Shown here piece after piece: positions 51,689 to 60,551 of a stretch of 64,000 nt of DNA. Source of the stretch: Streptomyces sp. NBS 14/10 (GTDB taxonomy: Bacteria > Actinomycetota > Actinomycetes > Streptomycetales > Streptomycetaceae). The position numbers were made by a program, and so were the translations under genes. The notes beneath the pieces are model-generated. The model saw only the letters and a program-made list of their open reading frames with translations. It had not been told where the DNA came from and made no database searches. Where the stretch lies: contig NZ_NCSM01000019.1 in the NCBI RefSeq assembly GCF_002224125.1, positions 62,001 through 126,000 on the forward strand, written 5' to 3'. The stretch's first letter is position 1, and the number at the start of each line of letters is the position of its first letter.

Positions 51689-52402
51689 CTGCTGGCCGCC
51701 GGTCACTACGACGAGGCCGTCGCCCGTATGCAGGAGGCGCTGGGGCTGTACGACGCATTGCTCCAGGAGCAGCCCGACTCCGACGACCTCGCGTACGAGA
51801 AGGCCGTGGCGCTCGTCAATCTGGCACAGGCCCTGTGGGCGAAGCCCGACCATGAGCAGGGCGCCCGGCGTGCCGTCGAGGCGACCGATCTGCTCCGCCG
51901 ACTCACCGCCAAGAAGCCCGGCTACCGGGCCGGGCTCGCGTACTGGCTGATGTTTCCCCCGGGCACCTATCTGTTGGGCACGCGCCGCTACGACGAGGCG
52001 ATCGCCCGTGAGCAGGAGGCGCTGGGGCTGTACGACACATTGCTCCAGGAGCAGCCCGACTCCGACGACCTCGCGTACCGGAAGGCCTGGACGCTGATCA
52101 ATCTGGCGCAGGCCCTGTGGGGCAAGCCCGACCACACCCAGGGCGCCCAGCGCGCCGTCCAGGCGACCGATCTGCTCCGCAAGCTCGCGGCCAAGGATCC
52201 CAAGTACCGTCCTGGGCTGGGCGACTGGCTGATGTGGCCGACGATTCCGTATCTGCGCCAGTCCGGCCGGCGGGACCAGGCTCTCGCCCGGGCGCAGGAG
52301 GCCGTGGACATCTTCACCGCGCTCAATGCCACCGATCCCGCGACCTATGGGCCGAAGCTGGCGGAAGCGAAGAAACTTCTCGCCGATATCCAGGCCGGCT
52401 AG
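51689..52402 (+). pseudogene. Truncated TPR-repeat gene
   Basis: The frame opens right after a stop (TAG 51686-51688) with residues that already belong to a repeat (L-L-A-A-G-H-Y-D-E-A-V-A-R), so the N-terminal part of a larger gene is gone. The first ATG is 51728 and has no ribosome binding site. Two nearly identical 94-residue repeats follow (282-bp period; Y-D-E-A-[VI]-A-R ... G-L-Y-D-x-L-L-Q-E-Q-P-D-S-D-D-L-A-Y), then a partial third. The repeats are helical TPR-like units. It may still make a 224-aa protein, but it looks like the tail of a longer TPR protein cut by a deletion or frameshift near 51660. Confidence 0.65.
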
Positions 52403-52423
52403 GAGACCCGCTGGCCAGAAGGC

Positions 52424-52456
52424 CCGCTGGGACCGGCCCCGCGCCGGTCCCAGCGG
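52424..52456. terminator. Hairpin terminator after the TPR remnant
   Basis: A 13-bp stem (CCGCTGGGACCGG at 52424-52436 with CCGGTCCCAGCGG at 52444-52456) and a 7-nt loop, 22 bp after the TPR frame. Confidence 0.85.
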
Positions 52457-52585
52457 TACGCCACCACCCCGGGCGAACCTGGGGACTCCGCCACCGCGGA
52501 GGCGGATCTGCTGTGATAATCCTTCTCACAGTCAACGGTGAGCAGGGGAGCGGGCGGTGGTGCTGGAGCCGTGGAGGCCCGGAAG

Positions 52586-55012
52586 ATGAACCTGGCGCAG
52601 CTGCATTACACCTCGGCACCGCTGGGGCCCGATGGATCCGGACTACGGTTCACCGCGGTCAGCGCCGCGGTGCCGGCGTCGCTGCTCGGGGAGGTCGAGC
52701 AGCTGATCGGATACGAGCCGCCGGCTGACGCGCCCCCGCGTCCCTCCGGTTCCGAACGTGCCGCGTCTCCGGAGACGTTCAGCTACAGCCGGCTCTCCGA
52801 CGGCAGCGGGCTGCTGGCCCGTACGGTCCATACGGGGGCCGACCACGGCGGGCGCCGGGGCACCTTCCATGGCCATGCCGTGTATCTGCCCACGGGTGCG
52901 TCGCTGCCGGGCGGTGCGCTGCCCATCACCGCCTGGGGCTCCCCGCAGTGGGCGGCTCGCGCGCCGGAGGGCGGGGTGCCGGAGCCGCTGGAGGCGCTGA
53001 CCGCCTCGGGGCGCCTGAACCGGGACGGCCTGGTCGCCTTCGCGGGCTCCCGGGCGCCGTGGCTCGCGCGCTTCTTCTCGGATCTGCGCGGGCTGAGCGA
53101 GGACGAGTCCGCGCCGCGGATCGTCCTGGTCGAGCGGGACAGCGCCGATGTGGCCCGGTGGATCGCTCTGGCCTGCGCCGCGTTGCCGCGCGACTTCGGC
53201 CACCGGCTGACGTTCACCACCTATGCGCCGCGGCCGGAGCTCTCCCGGCAGCAGATCATCGGCGTACGGCCGGAGGACGGCCGGGAGCCGGCCGACCACG
53301 GCCACCGCTATCGCGTGTACGACGTGGCCGGCCGGAGGACCGGGGAGCCGGTGTCCGACGCCTGGGCGGAGGTGGCCGCGGGCATCTGGCTGGGCGGGCG
53401 GCCCGAGTTGTTCAAGGAGGCCGACGCGCTCCCGGGTGGCCCCTTCGCCCCCGGTGCGCTCGCCGTCGGCGCGCTGTGCGCGGGGCTCGACCTCGGCACC
53501 ACCGGCCGCACCGAGGCGGCGGACTGGGCGCGCCACCACCCGGAAGCTTTGGGCGATGAGCGGCTGCACCGGCTGCTGGCGGCGCTGTGCGTGCCGGACG
53601 GGGGCCGGTCCGATGCCGAAAAGGCGGCCCTGACAGGGCTGTTCACCTGTCTGGACGGCAGGGTGCCGACCGCCGTCAGCACACCGCTCGCCGCGCTGGT
53701 GCTGGCCGAGGCCGTCCGCGCGCCCGTGGCCGGCCCGGGCCTCGAAGCCCTGCGGCCCGACGCGCTCACCGAGGAGGTCCGGCTGCGCCTCGCGGGCGAG
53801 CTCGCGGCCGATCTGCGCGTCGGCGTATCCGACACCGAACTGGGCATCGCTCGGCCCTTGGAGCTGCTGCGCATCGCCGATCTGCTGGGCGTGGACTGCT
53901 CGGATCTGCTGCCCAAGGTGGCACACGGGCTCGCGCATGCGCTGCTGGCCGATCCGGAGGCGACACACACCCCCGCGGTGCGCCTGGCGCTGGACGAGCA
54001 CTTCGCGTTGCGCACCGCGCTGCTCGGCGAGCTCGAGACCCTGGCCGTGGGCGATCCGCTCGCCGCGGCCCGGCTGCTGGCCCTGGTGCCGCTGCGGTTC
54101 GCGGAGAGCAAGGCCCTCCCTCATCTGCGGATGTGCGCCGAGGCGCCGCGGCTGACGGCGGGCGGCGGCGACCGCGCCGCGGTGCTGAACGCCGTGTTGC
54201 GCTCCGGCGGGGTCTCGGTGTTCGCCGATCCGCTCGTGCTGCGCACCGCGGTCGGGCTGGTGTGGGAGGGCGGCACACCGACCGCCCACGAGGCCCGGCT
54301 GATGCTCGGCGAGATCGGATCCGACGCCCACCGCGCGGCCGGCACTTCGGCCACGCTGTTCAAGGCCGCTCTCGAAGGGCCCGCGGACGATGCCGACGTA
54401 CCCGATCTCGCCCATGACCTGCTGCGCTGTTTCGCCGAGGTGCTGACGCCGCGCGACCGCGCGTCGCTGCTGCTCCTGGAGTTCGCCCGCGATCTGCGGA
54501 GCCGTCACGCCGAGCCCGGCTGGGCGGCGCGGGCGCTGTCGCTCCGGGCCACGGCGGAACCGGTGGAGCCGACGGTTCTGGAGCATGCCATCGGGGCGCT
54601 CGCGGACCGTGTGCTGTCCGAGGACGCCCCGGACGGAGAGCTGTACGCGCTGATCCACAGCGAGGACCCGGCCCTCGTCGCCGCCTACGGCCGGGCCGCG
54701 CGGTCCGAGCGGGTACGGGACCGGCTCCGCGCCGAGCCCTCGTATGTGGCCGAGTGCTTCACCGCCTGGAGCTCCCATCCCCAGGCGGGTGGCGCCTGGC
54801 AGGAGACGCGGACGGCGCTGCTGGACTCGGTGCTCCGTCCCGTGGTGCGGGCGCTGCCCGCCGCGGATATCGCCGCCGTCGAGAGCTGTCTGGAGCGTAC
54901 GAGCGTCCGCTGGGCCGATGAGTTCCGGGCGTGGAGCCGTCCCGGCGCGTTCGGCCGGATCGGTCGGCGGCTGGCCGGCCGGCGGCGCAAGGGCGCGCCG
55001 GAAGGGCAGTGA
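52586..55012 (+). CDS. GTPase-associated protein 1 (GAP1)-like protein
   Basis: 808 aa from ATG 52586, with GGAGG about eight bases upstream. The N-terminus carries the GAP1-N2-type start (Q-L-H-Y-T-S-A-P-x-G-x-D-G-S-G-L-R-F-T-A-V-S), Y-S-R-L-S-D-G-S, and a G-T-F-H-G-H-A-V-Y motif near residue 92. The remainder is helical and acid-rich, resembling stacked repeats. PGAP calls such proteins GTPase-associated protein 1-related. The group is described by Aravind and colleagues as a component of NTP-dependent conflict systems with GTPases and other effectors. Here no GTPase or toxin gene is adjacent; the neighbour upstream is a truncated TPR gene. Confidence 0.75.
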   Translation: MNLAQLHYTSAPLGPDGSGLRFTAVSAAVPASLLGEVEQLIGYEPPADAPPRPSGSERAASPETFSYSRLSDGSGLLARTVHTGADHGGRRGTFHGHAVYLPTGASLPGGALPITAWGSPQWAARAPEGGVPEPLEALTASGRLNRDGLVAFAGSRAPWLARFFSDLRGLSEDESAPRIVLVERDSADVARWIALACAALPRDFGHRLTFTTYAPRPELSRQQIIGVRPEDGREPADHGHRYRVYDVAGRRTGEPVSDAWAEVAAGIWLGGRPELFKEADALPGGPFAPGALAVGALCAGLDLGTTGRTEAADWARHHPEALGDERLHRLLAALCVPDGGRSDAEKAALTGLFTCLDGRVPTAVSTPLAALVLAEAVRAPVAGPGLEALRPDALTEEVRLRLAGELAADLRVGVSDTELGIARPLELLRIADLLGVDCSDLLPKVAHGLAHALLADPEATHTPAVRLALDEHFALRTALLGELETLAVGDPLAAARLLALVPLRFAESKALPHLRMCAEAPRLTAGGGDRAAVLNAVLRSGGVSVFADPLVLRTAVGLVWEGGTPTAHEARLMLGEIGSDAHRAAGTSATLFKAALEGPADDADVPDLAHDLLRCFAEVLTPRDRASLLLLEFARDLRSRHAEPGWAARALSLRATAEPVEPTVLEHAIGALADRVLSEDAPDGELYALIHSEDPALVAAYGRAARSERVRDRLRAEPSYVAECFTAWSSHPQAGGAWQETRTALLDSVLRPVVRALPAADIAAVESCLERTSVRWADEFRAWSRPGAFGRIGRRLAGRRRKGAPEGQ

Positions 55013-55127
55013 CGTCAGACCGGTTTTAGGCTTCCGTGTCACCCTGTTGCCGCAGGTCCTTTTCGCGTGCTACGCCGCGCTTTGGGCCTGCCGAGCCGAA
55101 ATCCGAGCAAGGGCAAGGGACAGGGCG

Positions 55128-58100
55128 TTGGAATTATCACGGAGATCACTCATCCAGCAGAGCGGCAGGGTGGCGGTCGGGGCCGGTGCCCTGTGGCTGG
55201 GCGGCCCCTTGGCCGGCCTCGCCACCGAGACGGCCGCGGCCCAGGGCAAGGCGGCTGAGGGCGACACCCGGCAGATCACCGTCGGCCAGGCCACCAACGC
55301 GTCCGCCGCCCTCTCCCCCGACGGCCGCACCATCGTCATGGACCTGCTCAACCTGCTGTGGACCCTCCCGGCACAGGGCGGCGAGCCCACCCGGCTGACC
55401 GAGATCGACCAGGAGGCGAGCGAACCCGACTTCTCGCCCGACGGCCGCCACCTGGTCTACCAGTCCTACGCCGACGGCAACTTCCACCTCTGGCTCGCCC
55501 GGGCGGACGGCACCGGGGCCCGGCGGCTCACCGAGGGCGCCATCGACCACCACGAGCCCCGCTTCTCGCCGGACGGCAAACGGATCGCGTACGCGGCGGA
55601 GACGGGCGGGCACTACGCCATCCACGTCCTCGACCTCGACACCGGCGAGAGCAAACGCTGGACATCCGGTACGGACGCCACCGTCCAGGAGGCGCAGCCG
55701 TTCTGGCGCCCGGACGGCAAGGCCATCGTCTTCACCAGCGGCAAGGGCGACGCCCCGCAGTCCGTGGTCCAGGTCGACGCCGACGGCAAGCGCACCACGC
55801 TCGTCACCGTCACCGAGGGGCGGGTGGCGGGGCCGTCCCTGTCCCCCGACGGCACCAAGCTGGCGTATGTCCACCTCACCTCCTCGTCCGCCGGACTCGT
55901 CGTCGACGGGAAGGTCGTCTCCGGCGACGGTGAGGAGGTCTTCCCGTTCGCCGCGCGCTGGCCCTCCGACGGCGAGGTGTTCTACACCGCCGACGGAAAG
56001 ATCCGCCGGCGGCCGGTCACCGGTGGCCCGGTCAAGGACATCCCCTTCACCGTCCGTCTCACCGTGCCACGCGTCCCCGAGCGGCCCGCCACCCGCGACT
56101 TCGACTCCACCGCGCCGCGCGAGGTCAAGGGCATCGTCGGCCCGAGCCTGTCGCCCGACGGCAAACAGGTCGCCTTCGCCGCGCTCGGCGACATCTGGGT
56201 CGGCCCCATCGGTTCCACGCCCAAGGCCGTGGTGTCCGACGGAAACATCAACAGCGACCCCGCCTGGCACCCCGACGGATCCACCCTGGTGTACGTCAGC
56301 GACCGGGGCGGCCATGCGGCCGATCTGTGGCTCCACGACCTCGACAGCGGCGAGAACCGGCGGCTGACGGACCTTCAGGGGATGCTGTCCGGGCCCGTCT
56401 TCGCGCCCGACGGCAAGACGGTCGCGTTCTCCTTCTGGGCCAGCGTCGTGCAGACCGTGGACGTCGCCTCCGGCGCCGTACGCACGGTCACCCCCGTCGG
56501 GGCCAACAGGGCCACCTTCTCCGCCGACGGCACCAAACTGTCATGCGCCGCGCTGGTGCCCGCCACACCCCGCTACCGCGAGGGCTCCAACCGCATTCTG
56601 ACCATCGACCTGGCCAGCGGCGAGACCCACTACGACGAACCGGTGCCGGGAAAGTCCCTCGCGAACCGCATCGACGCCGGGCCCGTCCACTCGCCCGACG
56701 GTACGTACACCGCGTATGTGCTCGGCGGTACGGTGCACCTCAGCACCCTCGACTCCGCCGGGCGGCCGACCGGCACCGCCCGCCGGCTCAACGACGAGAC
56801 CGCCGACTGCCCCAGCTGGAGCGCCGACGGGCAGTCGCTGCTCTATCTCTCCAACGGCCGGCTGCGCCTCGCCGATGTGCGCACGGGCCGCGCCACCGCC
56901 GTCCCCACCAACCTGACCTGGCGCCAGGCCAAACAGTCCGGCCGCACGGTGGTACAGGTGGGGGCGGTCTGGGACGGCACGGCCGAGACCCTGCGGCACG
57001 ACGTGGACATCGTCATCAAGGACAACCGCATTGAGCAGGTCGTGGCGCGCGGCGCCGTGACCGGGGACCGCACCGTCGACGCCCGCGAGCTGACCGCGAT
57101 GCCCGGCATGATCGCCCTCCACGAACACGGGCCCTGGCAGCGGGCCGAAACCGTCCGGCTGTGGCTGTCGTTCGGGGTCACCACACTGCGCTCGCCCGGC
57201 GGCGCGCACTACGCATCGGTCGAGGCCAAGGAGGCCGTCGACTCCGGACGCCGGATCGGGCCACGCCTCTTCGCGGCCGGTGACGCCCTCGAAGGCACCC
57301 GCACCTACTACGGCGTCGGCCGCCCCACCACCAGCCAGGAGGAGGTGGCGCGGGAGGTGGCCAAGGCAGAGGCGCTGGGCCACGACCTGATGAAGACCTA
57401 TGTGCGGCTGCCGTATGCGCTCCAGCGCGTCACCGTACAGGGAAGCCACCGCCTCGGCCTGCCCCTGACCTCCCACTATCTGTTCGGCCCGCTGTGCTTC
57501 GGCGCCGACGGCGTCGAACACATCGGCGGCACCAGCCGCTACGGCCGCCGCCAGAAGGAGACCCACCTCGGCCACACCTACCAGGACGTGACCGAACCGC
57601 TCGTCGCCTCCGGCATGGTGTTCACCCCGACGCTGGGGCTGTCCGGCGCGGGCCTGTCCGCCACCCGCGCCGCGCTGTTCCGGTACGCCCAGTGGGCGGT
57701 CGGCGACCGGCGGCTGACATCGCTGATGAGCGCGGCGGAGTACGAGGACTTCCGCAAGGGCGTGGCCGACGCGCAGCAGAACGAGCCGACCGACGAGTTG
57801 GCCTTCACCGCCCGGGAAGGGGCGACACTGCACGGGCTGCTGGAACGGGGGGCATACGTGGGCGTCGGCACCGACAGCCCGCTGGTGCCCCCGGCCATCT
57901 ACTACCACCTGAATGTGCAGACCATGGTGCGCTACGGCGCCAGCCCGTACCAGGCGCTGCGCTCGGCCACCGTGACGGGCGCGCGGGCCCTGGGCATGAG
58001 CGCCCACCTGGGCACGGTCGAACCGGGGAAGCTGGCCGACCTGGCGCTGGTGGAGGGCAACCCGCTCAAGGACATCACAGCGGCCGCGGCGGTGCGGCAG

Positions 58101-58277
58101 GTGGTGGTCGGTGGCGTGGTGCACACGGTGGACGAGCTGGTGGCCGCCGGGAAGGCCGCCACCGAACGGAAGGCCGCCGCCAAGGCCACGCCGAGGGCCG
58201 AGGACGTACCCCAGGGCCCGGCCCGGGAGCGCTACTGGTGGCACCGCGAGGAGCACAAACCCGGCCCCTGCTGCTGA
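55128..58277 (+). CDS. Tat-exported amidohydrolase with TolB-type beta-propeller
   Basis: 1049 aa. The start is TTG 55128, which turns the N-terminus into L-S-R-R-S-L-I-Q, a Tat-like signal, and has AAGGGA upstream. Signal region ends near residue 36. The beta-propeller covers about residues 40-640, with WD40-like/PD40 repeats (S-P-D-G-R, L-A-Y-V-H-L, W-H-P-D-G-S-T-L-V-Y-V-S-D). The amidohydrolase domain (about 650-1000) has the metal-binding pair H-E-H near residue 665 and the catalytic Asp in G-V-G-T-D-S-P-L near 913. Such fusions are secreted hydrolases of peptides or cyclic amides. Nothing nearby suggests its substrate. Confidence 0.88.
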   Translation: MELSRRSLIQQSGRVAVGAGALWLGGPLAGLATETAAAQGKAAEGDTRQITVGQATNASAALSPDGRTIVMDLLNLLWTLPAQGGEPTRLTEIDQEASEPDFSPDGRHLVYQSYADGNFHLWLARADGTGARRLTEGAIDHHEPRFSPDGKRIAYAAETGGHYAIHVLDLDTGESKRWTSGTDATVQEAQPFWRPDGKAIVFTSGKGDAPQSVVQVDADGKRTTLVTVTEGRVAGPSLSPDGTKLAYVHLTSSSAGLVVDGKVVSGDGEEVFPFAARWPSDGEVFYTADGKIRRRPVTGGPVKDIPFTVRLTVPRVPERPATRDFDSTAPREVKGIVGPSLSPDGKQVAFAALGDIWVGPIGSTPKAVVSDGNINSDPAWHPDGSTLVYVSDRGGHAADLWLHDLDSGENRRLTDLQGMLSGPVFAPDGKTVAFSFWASVVQTVDVASGAVRTVTPVGANRATFSADGTKLSCAALVPATPRYREGSNRILTIDLASGETHYDEPVPGKSLANRIDAGPVHSPDGTYTAYVLGGTVHLSTLDSAGRPTGTARRLNDETADCPSWSADGQSLLYLSNGRLRLADVRTGRATAVPTNLTWRQAKQSGRTVVQVGAVWDGTAETLRHDVDIVIKDNRIEQVVARGAVTGDRTVDARELTAMPGMIALHEHGPWQRAETVRLWLSFGVTTLRSPGGAHYASVEAKEAVDSGRRIGPRLFAAGDALEGTRTYYGVGRPTTSQEEVAREVAKAEALGHDLMKTYVRLPYALQRVTVQGSHRLGLPLTSHYLFGPLCFGADGVEHIGGTSRYGRRQKETHLGHTYQDVTEPLVASGMVFTPTLGLSGAGLSATRAALFRYAQWAVGDRRLTSLMSAAEYEDFRKGVADAQQNEPTDELAFTAREGATLHGLLERGAYVGVGTDSPLVPPAIYYHLNVQTMVRYGASPYQALRSATVTGARALGMSAHLGTVEPGKLADLALVEGNPLKDITAAAAVRQVVVGGVVHTVDELVAAGKAATERKAAAKATPRAEDVPQGPARERYWWHREEHKPGPCC

Positions 58278-58284
58278 GCCACGG

Positions 58285-58328
58285 GTGCGGCGTGCGCGAT
58301 CGACACCTGGTGTCCACGCACGCCGCAC
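58285..58328. terminator. Hairpin terminator after the amidohydrolase
   Basis: The outer 12-bp stem GTGCGGCGTGCG / CGCACGCCGCAC (58285-58296 and 58317-58328) contains an inner GACACC/GGTGTC hairpin, 8 bp after the amidohydrolase stop. Confidence 0.8.
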
Positions 58329-58394
58329 ACCTGCTCTCCGGCCCCCTCCCGGCTGAAATGGCCGTCGGTGGGAGATTCGCTTAACCTGCGAAAT

Positions 58395-59246
58395 ATGGCC
58401 GTTCACCATCGCTACGCCACCGTACGGGGGCAGCGGCTGTTCTACCGGGAGGCCGGACCGGCGGACGCCCCGAGCCTTGTGCTGCTGCACGGCTACCCGA
58501 CCAGCTCGTTCATGTTCCGCCATCTCATTCCGGCCCTCGCCGACCGCTACCGCGTCATCGCCCCCGACCACCTCGGATTCGGCCTGTCCGACGCTCCTGG
58601 GGTCGACGCCTTCGACTACACCTTCGACGCGCTGACGGAGTTGACCGCCGGTCTGCTCGCCCAACTCGGCGTCGACCGGTACGCGCTCTACGTCCAGGAC
58701 TACGGCGCGCCCATCGGCTGGCGACTCGCGCTCGACAACCCCGGCGCCGTCACCGCGATCGTCACTCAGAACGGCAACGGCTACGAGGCCGGCTTCGTCG
58801 AGGAATTCTGGACCCCTATCTGGGCCTACGCCAAGGATCCGAACCCGCAGACCGAGGCCGCGCTCCGGCCCGCGCTCGGCCTCGATGCCATCAAGTGGCA
58901 GTATCTGCACGGCGTCCCGGACCCCAGCCTGGTCAGCCCCGACGCCTGGTACCACGATGCCGCGCTCGTCCAGCGCCCGGGGAACGACCTGGTCCAGCTC
59001 AAGCTGTTCCGCGACTACATCAGCAACCTCGAGGTCTACCCGAAGTTGCACGCCTACCTCAGGGCCGGCCGGGTCCCGCTGCTCGCCGTCTGGGGCCGCA
59101 ACGACGAGATCTTCGGGCCGGCCGGAGCGACGGCCTTCAGAGACGATGTACCCGACGCCGAGGTCCACCTCGTGGACGGCGGCCACTTCCTGCTCGAAAG
59201 CCATCTCGAGACGGTCGCCGACCACGTCCGGGCCTTTCTCGGCTAG
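58395..59246 (+). CDS. Alpha/beta hydrolase with Asp nucleophile (haloalkane dehalogenase/epoxide hydrolase-like)
   Basis: 283 aa from ATG 58395; the open frame extends to 58368 but this start fits better. Motifs: H-G-Y-P-T near residue 34 (oxyanion H-G-x-P), A-P-D-H-L-G-F-G, and V-Q-D-Y-G near 101, where Asp rather than Ser is the nucleophile. The acid is in W-G-R-N-D-E and the catalytic His in G-G-H-F. The Asp nucleophile and the cap domain fit haloalkane dehalogenases or epoxide hydrolases. No Shine-Dalgarno is visible, so translation may be leaderless. It is convergent, by 4 bp, with the tautomerase gene. Confidence 0.88.
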   Translation: MAVHHRYATVRGQRLFYREAGPADAPSLVLLHGYPTSSFMFRHLIPALADRYRVIAPDHLGFGLSDAPGVDAFDYTFDALTELTAGLLAQLGVDRYALYVQDYGAPIGWRLALDNPGAVTAIVTQNGNGYEAGFVEEFWTPIWAYAKDPNPQTEAALRPALGLDAIKWQYLHGVPDPSLVSPDAWYHDAALVQRPGNDLVQLKLFRDYISNLEVYPKLHAYLRAGRVPLLAVWGRNDEIFGPAGATAFRDDVPDAEVHLVDGGHFLLESHLETVADHVRAFLG

Positions 59247-59473
59247 TGTTCGGCGCCCTGCTGCTCGGGGTCCTGCTGGAGCATGGCGAGGGTCAGGACG
59301 TTGCCGCCGATGCCCCAGCCGCCGTCGGTGACCTCCTCGACCAGGACCAGGGTGGTGGCGCGGGCACGTTCCCCGTAGAGCTCGACGTACAGCTCGGTGG
59401 TGCGGGTGACGATGGTCGCCTTCTGCTTCTCGTCGAGGGATCCGGCAGGGACCTTGAAGTTCGCGAACGGCAT
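59243..59473 (-). CDS. Tautomerase (4-oxalocrotonate tautomerase family)
   Basis: 76 aa from ATG 59473. The mature protein would start with Pro1 (M-P-F-A-N-F-K-V-P), the catalytic base of the family after Met removal. The K-A-T-I-V-T-R-T helix and E-E-V-T-D-G-G-W-G strand follow the 4-OT layout. Cytoplasmic, hexameric or dimeric. It lies 92 bp downstream of the SDR gene on the same strand, probably in one operon. Confidence 0.88.
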   Translation of the reverse strand: MPFANFKVPAGSLDEKQKATIVTRTTELYVELYGERARATTLVLVEEVTDGGWGIGGNVLTLAMLQQDPEQQGAEH

Positions 59474-59565
59474 GGTGGCTCTCTTTCGGGTTGTTCGGGT
59501 TGTGATGACGTAGATGGCGTGGATGGCGTACGGGGGTGAGACGTTCGTACGGGGCGGCGTGGCCG

Positions 59566-60315
59566 TCAGATGATGCCGCCGTTGGCGCGGACGACCTGGC
59601 CGTTGACCCAGTGGCCGGCCGGTGAGGCGAGGAAGGCGACGACTTCGGCGATGTCGGTGGCGGTGCCGAGGCGTTCCAGCGGGGGCTGGGCGGCCAGCCG
59701 GGCGACGGTCTCCTCGTCCTTGCCGTCGAAGAACATCTCGGTGGCGGTGGGGCCGGGGGCGACGGTGTTGACCGTGATGTCCCGGCCGCGCAGCTCGCGC
59801 GCCAGGACCATGGTCAGTGCCTCGACGGCGCCCTTGCTGGCGCTGTAGGCGCCGTAGCGGGGGAAGGCCAGGCCCACCACGGAGGTGGAGAAGGTGATGA
59901 GCGCACCGCCGCCGCGGATCCTCCGGGCGGACTGCTGGGCGACGACGAAGGTGCCGCGGACGTTGGTGCGGTGAAGCGCGTCCAGCTCCGTCAGGTCCAG
60001 TTCGGCGATCGGGGCCAGATATGTGCGGCCTGCCGAGTGGACGACGACGTCTATGCCGCCGTACTCGGCCTCCGCGGTGTCGAAGAGCTCGGCCACCTGC
60101 CGCTCGTCGGCGACGTCGGCCTGGACGGCGACCGCCCTGCCTCCGGCGGCGATGACCTCCTTGACGGCGGCCTCGGCCTGATCGCGGTTGCCCGCGTAGC
60201 CGACCACGACGGCGTATCCGTCGGCGGCCAGCCGGGTCACCGTCCCGCGGCCGATGCCACGGGAACCGCCCGTGACGATGGCGACGCGGTTCGTCGGGGT
60301 TTCTTGGGTGGACAT
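59566..60315 (-). CDS. Short-chain dehydrogenase/reductase (3-oxoacyl-ACP reductase type)
   Basis: 249 aa from ATG 60315, with AGGAG five bases upstream; an in-frame start at 60321 overlaps that site. The Rossmann motif is T-G-G-S-R-G-I-G-R near residue 16. The catalytic residues are Ser in F-S-T-S-V, Tyr and Lys in Y-S-A-S-K near 154, and the NNAG-like H-S-A-G-R motif. It is a classical SDR with FabG-like specificity. It is divergent from the XRE regulator, with a palindrome between them, and probably co-transcribed with the tautomerase. Confidence 0.92.
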   Translation of the reverse strand: MSTQETPTNRVAIVTGGSRGIGRGTVTRLAADGYAVVVGYAGNRDQAEAAVKEVIAAGGRAVAVQADVADERQVAELFDTAEAEYGGIDVVVHSAGRTYLAPIAELDLTELDALHRTNVRGTFVVAQQSARRIRGGGALITFSTSVVGLAFPRYGAYSASKGAVEALTMVLARELRGRDITVNTVAPGPTATEMFFDGKDEETVARLAAQPPLERLGTATDIAEVVAFLASPAGHWVNGQVVRANGGII

Positions 60316-60482
60316 GCGCACTCCTGCAACGTGATGACGGGAGATGGAACGGGGGATGGAACGTCGGATGGTTCATGGCGCAAGGCGTGGGGGTGCCGGT
60401 GCCGGTGTCCCGTGTCAGCGGGCCGACGAGCCGACGGCGCCCTGCCGATGTGCTCCAGCGTGGCCCGGCGTTCCTGGGCCAG

Positions 60483-60519
60483 CCAGGGCTGTCTCCACCC
60501 TGGGGTTGTCAACCCCTGG
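60483..60519. promoter_or_regulatory. Palindromic operator between SDR and XRE regulator
   Basis: A perfect GGGGTTG-T-CAACCCC (60502-60516) is the centre of a wider symmetrical CC-T-GGGGTTG-T-CAACCCC-T-GG. Half-sites CCAGGG (60483-60488), CCCTGG (60498-60503) and CCCCTGG (60513-60519) repeat the same element. It lies 36 bp before the XRE start and on the SDR promoter side, the usual place for autoregulation and repression of the divergent gene. Confidence 0.7.
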
Positions 60520-60551
60520 CTCAGCCCGCCGGTACGCGCGACGATGGGGGC

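Noticed and set aside
51520..51690. Frame from 51522 (M-T-S-A-R-M-T-G) as the true N-terminus of the TPR gene
   Set aside because: It is in another frame, shows no TPR sequence and ends in Arg/Thr-rich shadow sequence; a frameshift could be tested, but it cannot be supported from this sequence.
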